Assembly: GCF_018613695.1 (NCBI RefSeq)
Contig: NZ_JAGGPR010000018.1
Span: 1-64,000, forward strand
DNA from: Arthrobacter sp. ISL-95
Lineage (GTDB): Bacteria > Actinomycetota > Actinomycetes > Actinomycetales > Micrococcaceae
Length of the DNA stretch: 64,000 nucleotides
Direction: 5' to 3'
Shown here: positions 50,870 to 58,338 of the stretch, piece after piece
How positions within the stretch are numbered: position 1 is the first letter of the stretch
Layout: each line of letters opens with the position of its first letter
Program-made: the position numbers and the translations under genes
The notes under the pieces: generated by a model
Seen by the model: the letters and a program-made list of their open reading frames with translations, nothing else
Told to the model about the DNA's origin: nothing
Databases searched by the model: none

Positions 50870-50915
50870 GCAGCAAACGCACGACGGCGGGAGGTCGCCG
50901 TCGTACGTCTGCTGC
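50870..50915. repeat. Palindromic element family A, copy 6
   Basis: 20-base arms (50870-50889 and 50896-50915) pair at 18 of 20 positions around GGAGGT. The longest stem of the family, just after the gene ending at 50851. Confidence 0.87.
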
Positions 50916-50922
50916 GCAGCCC

Positions 50923-51289
50923 CTCTCGGGTACGGCGATCTCTCCGGCGGATCCCTGCACGCCTGCGTGGGCGGTTTACCGGAAATGGGAGCTGCAGCCA
51001 ATAACTGCAGTCCACTGTGAGGTCCTGTCCACCAAGGCAGCCAGGAGTTTTGGCGGTTGCAGCATCACCGTCCAGACCTCCGGGCCGGCCGATACCTGGC
51101 TGAACCTTGGCCAGTGCCAACTGAAGGAGGGCTACAACGGCGAGGTTCGGATCGACGTCGACCCCTCCCGTTCTCCCGGCTTGGACAGCCAGCGGCACGC
51201 TTCGGCTGGTAGTCAAAGGTGCCGTGACCATCCACCGGCTGCAGCTGAGCCAGCGCTCGGCCCAAAATCTTGAGGAAATCTTGAGATGA
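50923..51289 (+). pseudogene. Secreted-protein gene fragment with a frameshift
   Basis: One frame reads SPADPCTPAWAVYRKWELQP, then HCEVLSTKAARSFGGCSITV and GQCQLKEGYNGEVRIDVD. A neighbouring frame continues PAWTASGTLRLVVKGAVTIHRLQLSQ to TGA at 51287. Together they look like the C-terminal beta-rich part of an extracytoplasmic protein with cysteines. No start, and a one-base shift near 51165. The original family is unknown. Confidence 0.45.
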
Positions 51290-51373
51290 CCCGGCGTCCT
51301 TCTTGAGGACCCCGTCCCATGGTTGAAACATCAGCCAATCAGCTGACGGGAACTTCCAGGAAGGACCACCAAA

Positions 51374-51577
51374 ATGACTGACCAGATCTCCGCCAAGTCC
51401 GCAACAGCCGGCGCCGCCCATACGGCGTCCGATGCCCTCGCAGGCTCCGCGGATGCTGCCGGCCACTCCGGAGACGCCCCTGGACAGGCCCGGGCAGTGG
51501 TGACCATCCGTGAGCCGTTCAACCCACTTGGTGCCGGTCTTCGGAGCATATGGCCGCAGTCGGTCGTCGGATTCTAG
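51374..51577 (+). CDS. Small hypothetical protein
   Basis: 67 residues. The first 40 are Ala/Ser/Gly rich and low complexity; the last 25 (VTIREPFNPLGAGLRSIWP, then QSVVGF) are more ordered. AGGAAGGACC before the ATG is a good ribosome-binding site. No family recognised. A strong hairpin at 51597 follows 19 bases after the stop, supporting a real short transcript. Confidence 0.5.
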   Translation: MTDQISAKSATAGAAHTASDALAGSADAAGHSGDAPGQARAVVTIREPFNPLGAGLRSIWPQSVVGF

Positions 51578-51596
51578 AACGCCGCAGCTTTTGACT

Positions 51597-51635
51597 CGGG
51601 CAGGGACCTTTCTCTTCGGGAAGGTACCCTGCCCG
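51597..51635. terminator. Hairpin terminator of the small gene
   Basis: CGGGCAGGG (51597-51605) pairs with CCCTGCCCG (51627-51635), with an inner ACCTT/AAGGT pairing. Followed by ACGTCGTTTAA. Confidence 0.8.
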
Positions 51636-51698
51636 ACGTCGTTTAAGGGACGATGGAGTCCAGCGCAATAACTAAGGAGGCTTGTCATCAAGGACGAG

Positions 51699-52502
51699 GT
51701 GAAAAAGGCCGCCGGAGTGGCCGAGGAAGCCGCTAATTCGCAGACGTTCGCAGCTGTTGCCCGGGCGGGTTATGCCGTGAGCGGCCTGTTGCACATACTC
51801 ATTGGCATCATCGCAATCCAACTCGCGGTGGGCCGCAGCGGCGAAGCCGATGTCAGCGGTGCGGTAGCCGAGGTGGCCAGCAAGCCAGCCGGACCCGTCC
51901 TGCTCTGGGCCTGCTTTGCGGCCTGTGCGGCGCTCGCCTTGTGGCAATTGGGAAACGCCATTCTTGGATACCGGAACGTCTCGGACAACAAGCTGACCAA
52001 GAGGCTCTCAGCTCTGGGTCAGGCCCTTGTCTTCGCTGCCTTGGCTGCCACCATCATGTCCTTCGTCATGGGACAGGGCCAAAATAGCCGCGAGTCCAGC
52101 AGCGACTTCACCGGCACCCTCATGAAGGCGCCGTTCGGGATATTCCTGCTGGTCGCCGTCGGTGCCGGTATCGCGATTACCGGCGTCGTCTTTGCAGTGA
52201 GGGGCTTTCGGAAGAAGTTCACCAATGACCTTTCCCTGTCATCCAACCCGTCCGTGCATAAGTTCCAACTCTGGGTTGGTGTGGTGGGGTACATCGCCAA
52301 GGGAATCGCTTTGTTCCTTGTTGGCCTGCTGGTGGTTATCGCTGCGGTCCGCGTCCAGCCCGAACAGTCAACCGGGCTTGACGGGGGCCTGAAAGCTTTG
52401 AAGGAGCAGCCTTACGGGCCTTACCTGCTGGCTGCAGTGGCACTCGGGCTGATCGCGTATGGGCTGTTCCTCATGGTCAAAGCGAGGACTCTTCGGACCT
52501 AG
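51699..52502 (+). CDS. DUF1206 family membrane protein
   Basis: 267 residues with six hydrophobic segments in three repeated pairs: VARAGYAVSGLLHILIGIIA, LSALGQALVFAALAA and WVGVVGYIAKGIALFLVGL, the DUF1206 repeat with its conserved Gly and Arg/Lys at helix starts. The start is odd: AAGGAGG (51674-51680) points at ATC 51687 rather than ATG, and the first standard in-frame codon is GTG 51699 with a weaker AAGGA. Function unknown; often found near stress genes. Confidence 0.87.
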   Translation: MKKAAGVAEEAANSQTFAAVARAGYAVSGLLHILIGIIAIQLAVGRSGEADVSGAVAEVASKPAGPVLLWACFAACAALALWQLGNAILGYRNVSDNKLTKRLSALGQALVFAALAATIMSFVMGQGQNSRESSSDFTGTLMKAPFGIFLLVAVGAGIAITGVVFAVRGFRKKFTNDLSLSSNPSVHKFQLWVGVVGYIAKGIALFLVGLLVVIAAVRVQPEQSTGLDGGLKALKEQPYGPYLLAAVALGLIAYGLFLMVKARTLRT

Positions 52503-52512
52503 GGCTGTCCGC

Positions 52513-52537
52513 GTTTAGGAGCTTGAGAGGCTGGGTA
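52513..52537 (+). promoter_or_regulatory. SigB/SigF-type stress promoter candidate
   Basis: GTTT (52513-52516) and GGGTA (52533-52537) are separated by 16 bases, the actinobacterial SigB/SigF-like pattern. It lies 46 bases before the start of a general-stress SDR gene. Confidence 0.55.
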
Positions 52538-52582
52538 CAGGGCAAAAGTACCGTGTAGTGCAATCTGAAAAGGGGCAGAACC

Positions 52583-53518
52583 ATGACTCAAGGTGAACCG
52601 AACCAGACTGACAAGCCGCAAACCGACGGGAACCGCCTCACCTCCGCACCATCGGACCCTCGCAGCGGGTACCACTCAGGCGAATTTCCCCAGCAGGAGC
52701 AGGAGCAGCCCGGTCTCACCAAGCCTTTGGATCCGCAACCGGATCATGGCGAGAAAAGCTACGTGGGGCACGGACGCTTGCAGGGCAAAACGGCGCTCAT
52801 CACCGGCGGCGACTCCGGCATCGGTGCTGCAGTAGCCATTGCCTACGCGCGCGAAGGCGCCAATGTGGCCATCAGCTACCTTCCGGAGGAAGAGGAAGAT
52901 GCGCAGTCGACGGCGGAATGGATCCGTGAGTGCGGATCGCAGGTCCTGCTATTGCCCGGTGACGCACGGGATGAAGGCTTTGCGGCCCGGATTGTGGAAC
53001 GTACCGTGCAGGAACTCGGCGGGCTCAACGTGGTGGTGTTGAACGCGGCCTATCAGAAGAACCGCGAAGGCCTGGAGACCATACCCACCGAGGAGTTTGA
53101 CCGCGTCTTCAAGACCAATCTGTACTCCCTCATCTGGACGGCACAGGCAGCCATTCCGCATCTCCGTCCGGGCGCATCGATCATTGTCACAGCCTCCATC
53201 CAAGCCTTCAATCCCTCCGCCCAGTTGATCGACTACGCCATGACCAAAGCAGCCCAAGTGGCCTTCACCAAGGCCATGGCCGAGGAACTGGGGCCCAAGG
53301 GAATCCGCGTCAACGCTGTGGCACCCGGTCCCATCTGGACTCCGCTGATTCCCGCTACCGAATGGCCGGACAAGCTTCCCACCTTCGGACAGGACACGCC
53401 CCTGGGCCGGGCCGGCCAGCCGGCCGAGCTGGCGCCGGCCTACGTTCTGCTGGCGTCTGACGAAGGATCCTACATTTCAGGGGCTGTCCTTCCCGTCACA
53501 GGTGGCAAGGGACTCTGA
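52583..53518 (+). CDS. SDR family oxidoreductase, general-stress type (YhdF/YdaD-like)
   Basis: 311 residues. A hydrophilic leader of about 60 residues (PLDPQPDHGEKSYVGHGRLQGK) is typical of this stress-induced SDR group. TGGDSGIGAAVA is the NAD(P) motif; NAAYQ and IVTASIQAF precede the catalytic YAMTK (Y at about 218). The last residues end in a VTGGKGL tail. Reduces an unknown carbonyl substrate. The upstream SigB-like promoter supports a stress role. The start has GGGGCAG upstream. Confidence 0.87.
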   Translation: MTQGEPNQTDKPQTDGNRLTSAPSDPRSGYHSGEFPQQEQEQPGLTKPLDPQPDHGEKSYVGHGRLQGKTALITGGDSGIGAAVAIAYAREGANVAISYLPEEEEDAQSTAEWIRECGSQVLLLPGDARDEGFAARIVERTVQELGGLNVVVLNAAYQKNREGLETIPTEEFDRVFKTNLYSLIWTAQAAIPHLRPGASIIVTASIQAFNPSAQLIDYAMTKAAQVAFTKAMAEELGPKGIRVNAVAPGPIWTPLIPATEWPDKLPTFGQDTPLGRAGQPAELAPAYVLLASDEGSYISGAVLPVTGGKGL

Positions 53519-53565
53519 TCCGCGGCGGGGCGGGTTGATGGGGTTGAGATTTAAGGGAGATACGA

Positions 53566-54129
53566 ATGATCGCAGTGTTGGTGATCGACATGCAGAACGC
53601 CTACTTCGAGGACCCGGCTTTGAAGGGGCGTCAGGAAGAAATTGTTGCTGCCTGCAACTCGTTGACCAGCGCAGCGATCCAAGCCGGGGGCAAAGTTCTC
53701 CTGGTGGGAACCGTGCATGAACGGGACAAGTCTACGTGGAGCCTGAACATGCTGGACGATGACCAAGGCTTCATCTTCAGGGGCAGTGAGCAGGCCGAAT
53801 TCGTTCCGGGCCTGCTCACGGAGGACTATCCACTGCTGATCAAGACCCGGGACAGCGCCTTCTTTGGGACGGACCTGGCAATGCGCCTGCGGAATTGGGA
53901 GGTGGACACCGTCATTCTTGCCGGCATCTCAGCCCATAACTGCATTGCTCAGACCGCCGCTGACGCGTTCGCCCACAACATCAAAGTGATCTACGCAGCC
54001 GAAGCCATTGGAACAGAAAATGCGGAAGCCGCCGAGTCCGTACTGCGGGTGTTTACCCGCGAATACCGGCAGAATGTGCTGCCGATGGACGAGATTCGCC
54101 AGCTTCTCGGAACGGCTCCGTCAGCGTAG
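53566..54129 (+). CDS. Isochorismatase-family cysteine hydrolase
   Basis: 187 residues with triad D8 (VLVIDMQNAYF), K93 (LIKTRDSAFFGTDLA) and C126 (GISAHNCIAQTAAD). It is distinct from the protein at 47997 (212 residues). GGGAGA precedes the ATG. Only 47 bases follow the SDR stop, so it may be co-transcribed. Its last 9 bases overlap the end of the convergent AraC gene. Substrate unknown. Confidence 0.87.
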   Translation: MIAVLVIDMQNAYFEDPALKGRQEEIVAACNSLTSAAIQAGGKVLLVGTVHERDKSTWSLNMLDDDQGFIFRGSEQAEFVPGLLTEDYPLLIKTRDSAFFGTDLAMRLRNWEVDTVILAGISAHNCIAQTAADAFAHNIKVIYAAEAIGTENAEAAESVLRVFTREYRQNVLPMDEIRQLLGTAPSA

Positions 54130-54987
54130 GTCTTCCCTTTCAATGGGGATCCACAACTGGCCGCGGCCGTGCGTGCCGCCGGGCTCCACCTGGACACTGA
54201 GCATTTCCGGTCCCGGTGCCCACCTGTACGGGTTGGCGGGAAACCACTCCGTAGCGGCGTCTGCCCACATACCCTGAAGGACTTCCGGGAACTTCCCTTC
54301 GGTTTCAAAGACCACCCATAAGCCTGCCGGCACCTCAAGGGACTCGAAACCTGCCGGGACCGGTTTGGTAGAGGCCACTGCGTGCCAGTAGTCCAGCTCG
54401 CTTCCCTCGGTGCGCTCCTCCTGGATGTTGTCGGTGACGGATACGGGGCCTGCCGGATCCATGTCGGCAAGCTCCAGCAAGCGCTTGGTGACGGCGGGGT
54501 CCAACCCGCGTTGGAACTCGATGATGGCGTTGTTAGGTCCTTCGTGGACCAGCGGGACCCGGGCTTTGAGGCCAATAAGGCGGAAAGCCGGTTGATCTTC
54601 GATGCGGTGCAACATGTCAGTATTTCCTTCGACTCGGAGGTGGAACCTCAACTGAGGTTGGGAATGGAGAACGGCGCCCGGCAGCCGTGCCTCGGAAGGG
54701 GTCAGCCCGTGCATGGCCTTGAACGCACGGTTGAATGCTTCTGCTGATCCGTAGCCGTAGCGAACGGCAACATCCAAGACCGTGAGGCCTTCCAGAACTT
54801 CCGCGGTGGCGGCTGTCAGTCGCCGCCTGCGGATGTACTCGGAGATGGGAATGCCTGCCAGCGAGGAAAACATTCGCCGGAAGTGATACTCGGACGTCAA
54901 AGCGGCCTTGGCCAGGATCCCCACCTCGACGTCCGTGGTGAGGTCCTGCTCGATCAGCTCTATTGCCCGGTTCCAGCCCTGCATCAT
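54121..54987 (-). CDS. AraC family regulator with GyrI-like effector domain
   Basis: 288 residues. Two HTHs at about 8-105 (GWNRAIELIEQDL, HFRRMFSSLAGIPISEYIRRRRL, VAVRYGYGSAEAFNRAFKAMHGLTP) followed by a GyrI-like/SOUL-type small-molecule domain (AFRLIGLKARVPL, GLWVVFETEGKFPEVLQGMW). ATG 54987 has AGGAAGGGACC upstream; a longer frame to 55122 is less likely. Such proteins (Rob/BmrR-like effector) sense drugs or lipophilic compounds. Target unknown. Confidence 0.88.
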   Translation of the reverse strand: MMQGWNRAIELIEQDLTTDVEVGILAKAALTSEYHFRRMFSSLAGIPISEYIRRRRLTAATAEVLEGLTVLDVAVRYGYGSAEAFNRAFKAMHGLTPSEARLPGAVLHSQPQLRFHLRVEGNTDMLHRIEDQPAFRLIGLKARVPLVHEGPNNAIIEFQRGLDPAVTKRLLELADMDPAGPVSVTDNIQEERTEGSELDYWHAVASTKPVPAGFESLEVPAGLWVVFETEGKFPEVLQGMWADAATEWFPANPYRWAPGPEMLSVQVEPGGTHGRGQLWIPIEREDLR

Positions 54988-55125
54988 GGTCCCTTCCTGC
55001 ACCCCGTCTCCCTCTTGCACCTGTTTCCATCCTTTCGTCGACGCTACGCGGGCGTCATGGTCCATGCCCCAACAATCCATGCCCGAAAGTATCAGGCCCG
55101 GGATGGAGCAGGCCCCGGCCAACGC

Positions 55126-55164
55126 AAGAACCCGGAGGCTGCAGTTGCAGTTCTCCGGGTTCTT
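55126..55164. terminator. Perfect 12-bp hairpin
   Basis: AAGAACCCGGAG (55126-55137) pairs perfectly with CTCCGGGTTCTT (55153-55164). It lies just downstream of the minus-strand gene ending at 55180. Confidence 0.8.
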
Positions 55165-55179
55165 GACTGTCTTCAGATG

Positions 55180-55440
55180 TTACGGGCGACTTGAGCCTGA
55201 TGCTTCTTCGTCCGGTTCGGAGGAGAAGGGTCGGTCCTCAGGGACGTCTTCCGTGTTCTTTTCGTTCAATTCGGCGTCTGCCGAAGGTACCGTCTTCTCG
55301 GCGTAGTCACCTTCGGTGTAGTCGCCTCCGGCGTCATCCTTCAGGGTTTCCGGAGACACTCCGGTGTCGCCGTAGTCGCCTTCGGAGTACTGGCCTTCCA
55401 GTTCCTCACCGTTGGCATCGCGGTTCTGGTTATTAGCCAT
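55180..55440 (-). CDS. Small acidic hypothetical protein
   Basis: 86 residues, very acidic (Asp/Glu about one third), no hydrophobic segment, with EGDYGDTG and EGDYAEKT repeats. Probably disordered. It overlaps the GlsB/YeaQ gene upstream by 8 bases, so it is translated from the same transcript. Function unknown; the pairing suggests a stress context. Confidence 0.7.
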   Translation of the reverse strand: MANNQNRDANGEELEGQYSEGDYGDTGVSPETLKDDAGGDYTEGDYAEKTVPSADAELNEKNTEDVPEDRPFSSEPDEEASGSSRP

Positions 55441-55702
55441 GGTGTGCCTTGCGTCCGGTGACCAGGCCGTAGATCAGCAGCACGATGATGGAGCCACCGA
55501 TTGCCAGGAGCCACGTGGTGAGGGAGAAGAATTCCTGCAGGCCAGTATTGAAAATCAGCCCGCCGATCCAACCACCCAGGAGTGCGCCGACGACGCCCAA
55601 CAGGAGGGTGATAAGCCAACCGCCGCCCTGGCGGCCGGGAAGAATAAGCTTTGCGATAGCGCCGGCCAAAAGACCGAGCAGAAGAAAACCAAAGAAACCC
55701 AT
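55433..55702 (-). CDS. GlsB/YeaQ/YmgE family membrane protein (second copy)
   Basis: 89 residues with three spans and the same glycine pattern as the copy at 5075: GLLAGAIAKLILPGRQGGGW, GALLGGWIGGLIF, TTWLLAIGGSIIVLLIYGLV. It ends RKAHHG. AGGAGC lies before the ATG. First gene of a two-gene unit with the acidic protein. Confidence 0.9.
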   Translation of the reverse strand: MGFFGFLLLGLLAGAIAKLILPGRQGGGWLITLLLGVVGALLGGWIGGLIFNTGLQEFFSLTTWLLAIGGSIIVLLIYGLVTGRKAHHG

Positions 55703-56006
55703 TTTTGCTCCTACTTTCTTGTTGATGGAAATTCCATGAACGTGATGAAGCGAGTAATTTCATCGGGTGCCTGTTCCAAGGTGTAGGCACCGTAATGGGG
55801 CCCCTGAAGGCCCTATGGAATGTGGGGAATTGGAACTAGTGTGAAACCCCGATGAATTTATGAAATACAGCCAATAAAGCACTCCTGCCGATTGGGTCGG
55901 TCTCGGTACTACACCAGCAACGCTAGCGGCTTCGGGGGCTGGTAGCAAGTAACCTGACTATTAGCCCTTCCTTGCTTGCGGGCCCGGAATGCCGCGGATT
56001 CGCAGC
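55703..56006. other. Intergenic region with promoter-like AT-rich stretches
   Basis: About 300 bases between the YeaQ-type gene start and the CsbD gene stop. It contains AAGTAACCTGACTATTA at 55947-55963, similar to motifs at 34804 and 41938. I see no gene. It should hold the promoter for the YeaQ-type operon. Confidence 0.5.
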
Positions 56007-56204
56007 CTAGTGGCCCTTGAAGGAGTCCGAAACGCCCTTGGCGGCGTCCTTGACTTTCTCACCTGACTGCTTGAGGTTTGCCCTCGATTGGTCCCCTTGG
56101 CCCTCAGCCTGCAGGTCCCTGTCGCCGGTGGTTTCGCCGGTCTTTTCTTTGACCTTGCCAGCTGCTTCTTCAGCAGCATTTCCAACTTTGTCGCCCAGTC
56201 CCAT
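56007..56204 (-). CDS. CsbD family stress protein
   Basis: 65 residues, hydrophilic and helical: MGLGDKVGNAAEEAAGKVKE, TGETTGDRDLQAEGQGDQS, LKQSGEKVKDAAKGV. This is the CsbD pattern of small SigB-regulated proteins of unknown action. ATG 56204 is chosen because GAGGAG lies 8 bases upstream. The upstream region has an inverted repeat (CCAGCGG, CCGCTGG) at 56237-56254. Confidence 0.87.
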   Translation of the reverse strand: MGLGDKVGNAAEEAAGKVKEKTGETTGDRDLQAEGQGDQSRANLKQSGEKVKDAAKGVSDSFKGH

Positions 56205-56390
56205 GGTTTTCACTCCTCGGGTTGTGATGCAGTTACTTCCAGCGGGTATCCGCTGGTTGGCATAATAGTTTAGTCGAATGTTTCATTTCGGCAAATCAGT
56301 GTTAACTCAGCCCGCAATCAACTGCAGGTGACAGGGCATGGCCCGCAGGGCTAATGTCGGAGGAATAACACCTCGGAAGGAGTGATTGCT

Positions 56391-56828
56391 GTGAAAGGGA
56401 AAGCATTGTTCGCCGTAGGCGTGGCTGTCGGCTACGTGTGGGGGTCGAAGTCCTGGCCGGAGGTGTATCGGCGGGTCCGCGGAGGCACTGAGAAGCTGTG
56501 GAAGAACCCTGAGGTTCAAGAGAACGTGCATCAGGCCACGGAGGCAGTCCAGGAGTCAGTGCCGGACATTTTGGACAACTTGTACGAGGCGGGGAAGAAA
56601 CTGATGGAACGGGCCGAGAGCATGTTCCCGGGCATCAGTTCCGCCAAGACTGGCCAGAATCCCGGCGCCGCTAGTTCAGACAGCAAGCCCACGGTCACTA
56701 CCGTACCTACTATCAAGTCTGATGTGGTGTCCGATCCCGCCCTGGATGACACCACGGGAAGTGACTGGTCCGACGAGGGCGGCGCTGCACCGGAAGGACC
56801 GGCTATCAACACGCCGCCCAAGCACTAG
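56391..56828 (+). CDS. Hypothetical YtxH-like protein
   Basis: 145 residues. A short hydrophobic N-terminus (KALFAVGVAVGYVWGSKSW) anchors an amphipathic helical region with repeated Glu/Gln and Val (ENVHQATEAVQESVPDILDNLYEAGKKLM), as in YtxH-like envelope stress proteins. The tail is Thr/Asp/Pro rich. GTG 56391 has GGAAGGAG 8 bases upstream. The end overlaps the convergent hydrolase stop by 4 bases. Confidence 0.65.
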   Translation: MKGKALFAVGVAVGYVWGSKSWPEVYRRVRGGTEKLWKNPEVQENVHQATEAVQESVPDILDNLYEAGKKLMERAESMFPGISSAKTGQNPGAASSDSKPTVTTVPTIKSDVVSDPALDDTTGSDWSDEGGAAPEGPAINTPPKH

Positions 56829-57529
56829 ATGACGCTTTCCACCGCGGTCAGGATCGCCTCACCCAGTTCCTTGGGCTTGGTGAACTGAGGCCAGTGTCCG
56901 GTGGGGAGGTCGATGTAGTGGACGTCCCGGATTCTGGCGAGTTCGGCGGTGAACGGGTGCCCGGCATTCATCCATTCCTTCAGGAGCGACGACGGGAACT
57001 GGCAGGCGATGATCGTGGCGGGTACTTCATAGCGCCGGACGTCGCTCAGGTGTTGCTGGTCTATGGCAACGCCCTTCGGCTCCGGGATCGCCCGCGCGCG
57101 GAAGGCTTCCTTGAGGTCATCCGTCAGGTCAACAAGGTCTTCTTCCTCGAACAGTTCCCACGGCGGCAACGGGAGGTCGTCGCCGTCGTCGGGCAGTTCA
57201 TCATTGATGACCCCGCCCTCACCGAGGGGTCCGCTGTCCACATAAATGGCGCGGGCCACTCGGTCCGGGCGGGCATCTGCCACACCGTGGATGATGGCGC
57301 CGCCCCCTGAATGGCCCACCAGGACGACTTTGCCGTCCAGGGAGTCCACTTTCGCCACCACGGCGTCGATGTGGGTGCGGAGGCCGATGCCCGCACGTGA
57401 GGCATCCACCGACTCCAGTTCTGGCAGTGTCAGTGGATGGACTGTGTGTCCGGCCGCCACCAGCGGCGGCGTCACCTCCTCCCACGACGACGCGTCCAAC
57501 CAGAAACCGGGTACAAGGATGATGTCCAT
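56825..57529 (-). CDS. Alpha/beta hydrolase
   Basis: 234 residues. The nucleophile elbow GHSGGG (S74) and late histidine in TGHWPQF (about 213) with an acid in between indicate an active alpha/beta hydrolase of the small esterase type. VPGFWLDASSWEEV opens the fold, as in the EstA/salicylate-esterase-like group. No signal peptide. Substrate unknown. The gene stands alone. Confidence 0.85.
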   Translation of the reverse strand: MDIILVPGFWLDASSWEEVTPPLVAAGHTVHPLTLPELESVDASRAGIGLRTHIDAVVAKVDSLDGKVVLVGHSGGGAIIHGVADARPDRVARAIYVDSGPLGEGGVINDELPDDGDDLPLPPWELFEEEDLVDLTDDLKEAFRARAIPEPKGVAIDQQHLSDVRRYEVPATIIACQFPSSLLKEWMNAGHPFTAELARIRDVHYIDLPTGHWPQFTKPKELGEAILTAVESVI

Positions 57530-57571
57530 GCCGGTACCCTACGGGAGCCCACCGACGGTTTGTAAGAGTGG

Positions 57572-58141
57572 CTAGTTTCCCTTCGCCAGCTTCTGCACGG
57601 TTTTCGCCAGGATCTTGGCGCGCGACTCCGGCGTGCGGGCCTTGAGTATCTGCAGGATGATGAGATAGCGATCGGTTTTGCCGAGGTTTTCAAAGTTCTT
57701 CCCGGCGGCCGGGTTTCCGGCGAGTGCGGCGTGCAAGTCCTCCGGAACGGCGGCATTGGCCTGCGATACGTACGCCGCGTCCCAGCGGCCATCGGCCTTG
57801 GCTGCATCTATTTCGGCAAAACCTGCCGGACGCATGCGGCCTTCACCAACCAGCGTTTCCACTTTGCCCACGTTCACTTGTGACCACGAACTTCGAGCCC
57901 TGCGCCGCGAGTATCTTTGCAGGAAGCTGCTCTCGTCGTAGCCCTTGCGTTGGCCATCAATCCAGCCGAAACAGAGGGCGCCGTCCAGTGCATCCTCTAT
58001 TTCAATGAGCCCGGCTTTCGAGTTCTTCTTGCCGATCACCAGCCAGGCTTCGGTTTGGGCGGCGTGGTTGGCGGTGAGCCAGCCTTCCCATTCCGCGCTG
58101 TGGGCAAATCGTAATAGCTCCCGCTCCTTCTTGTGCTCCAT
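57572..58141 (-). CDS. YdeI/OmpD-associated family protein
   Basis: 189 residues. EWEGWLTANHAAQTEAWLVIGKK, then ALCFGWIDGQRKG, YSRRRARSSWSQVNVGKVE and LAGNPAAGKNFENL fit the YdeI/OmpD-associated family. It is probably a small cytoplasmic protein of unclear role, sometimes called a bacteriocin-protection protein. ATG 58141 has GGAAGGAAAAC upstream; the longer frame to 58345 lies over the hpa promoter region and is unlikely. Confidence 0.82.
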   Translation of the reverse strand: MEHKKERELLRFAHSAEWEGWLTANHAAQTEAWLVIGKKNSKAGLIEIEDALDGALCFGWIDGQRKGYDESSFLQRYSRRRARSSWSQVNVGKVETLVGEGRMRPAGFAEIDAAKADGRWDAAYVSQANAAVPEDLHAALAGNPAAGKNFENLGKTDRYLIILQILKARTPESRAKILAKTVQKLAKGN

Positions 58142-58291
58142 GTTTTCCTTCCTGCGGCTCAGCCTCATACCCAGCATCCCCCAAATACCTCGCAGCAGGG
58201 CGCGCTGCCGGGGTTCAAAATGCGCTGTGAGGCTACTCGGTTGGGTTTCGGGAAGGGGGTTGACGCGGCAGTGAAGACCCGTCATAGTAAT

Positions 58292-58301
58292 TCGTATACG
58301 A
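58292..58301. promoter_or_regulatory. TCGTATACGA palindrome, candidate GntR operator
   Basis: A perfect 10-bp palindrome with AT-rich flanks, 38-47 bases before the first gene of the homoprotocatechuate operon. FCD-type GntR proteins favour GTATAC-centred sites, and the operon encodes one (59852). Confidence 0.65.
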
Positions 58302-58338
58302 TTTCGTACTTGATTGGACTCGAAGAAGAGGAGGCGCC

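Noticed and set aside
51374..51577. Lasso or other RiPP precursor
   Set aside because: No ring-forming Asp/Glu at position 7-9 of a plausible core and no processing genes nearby.
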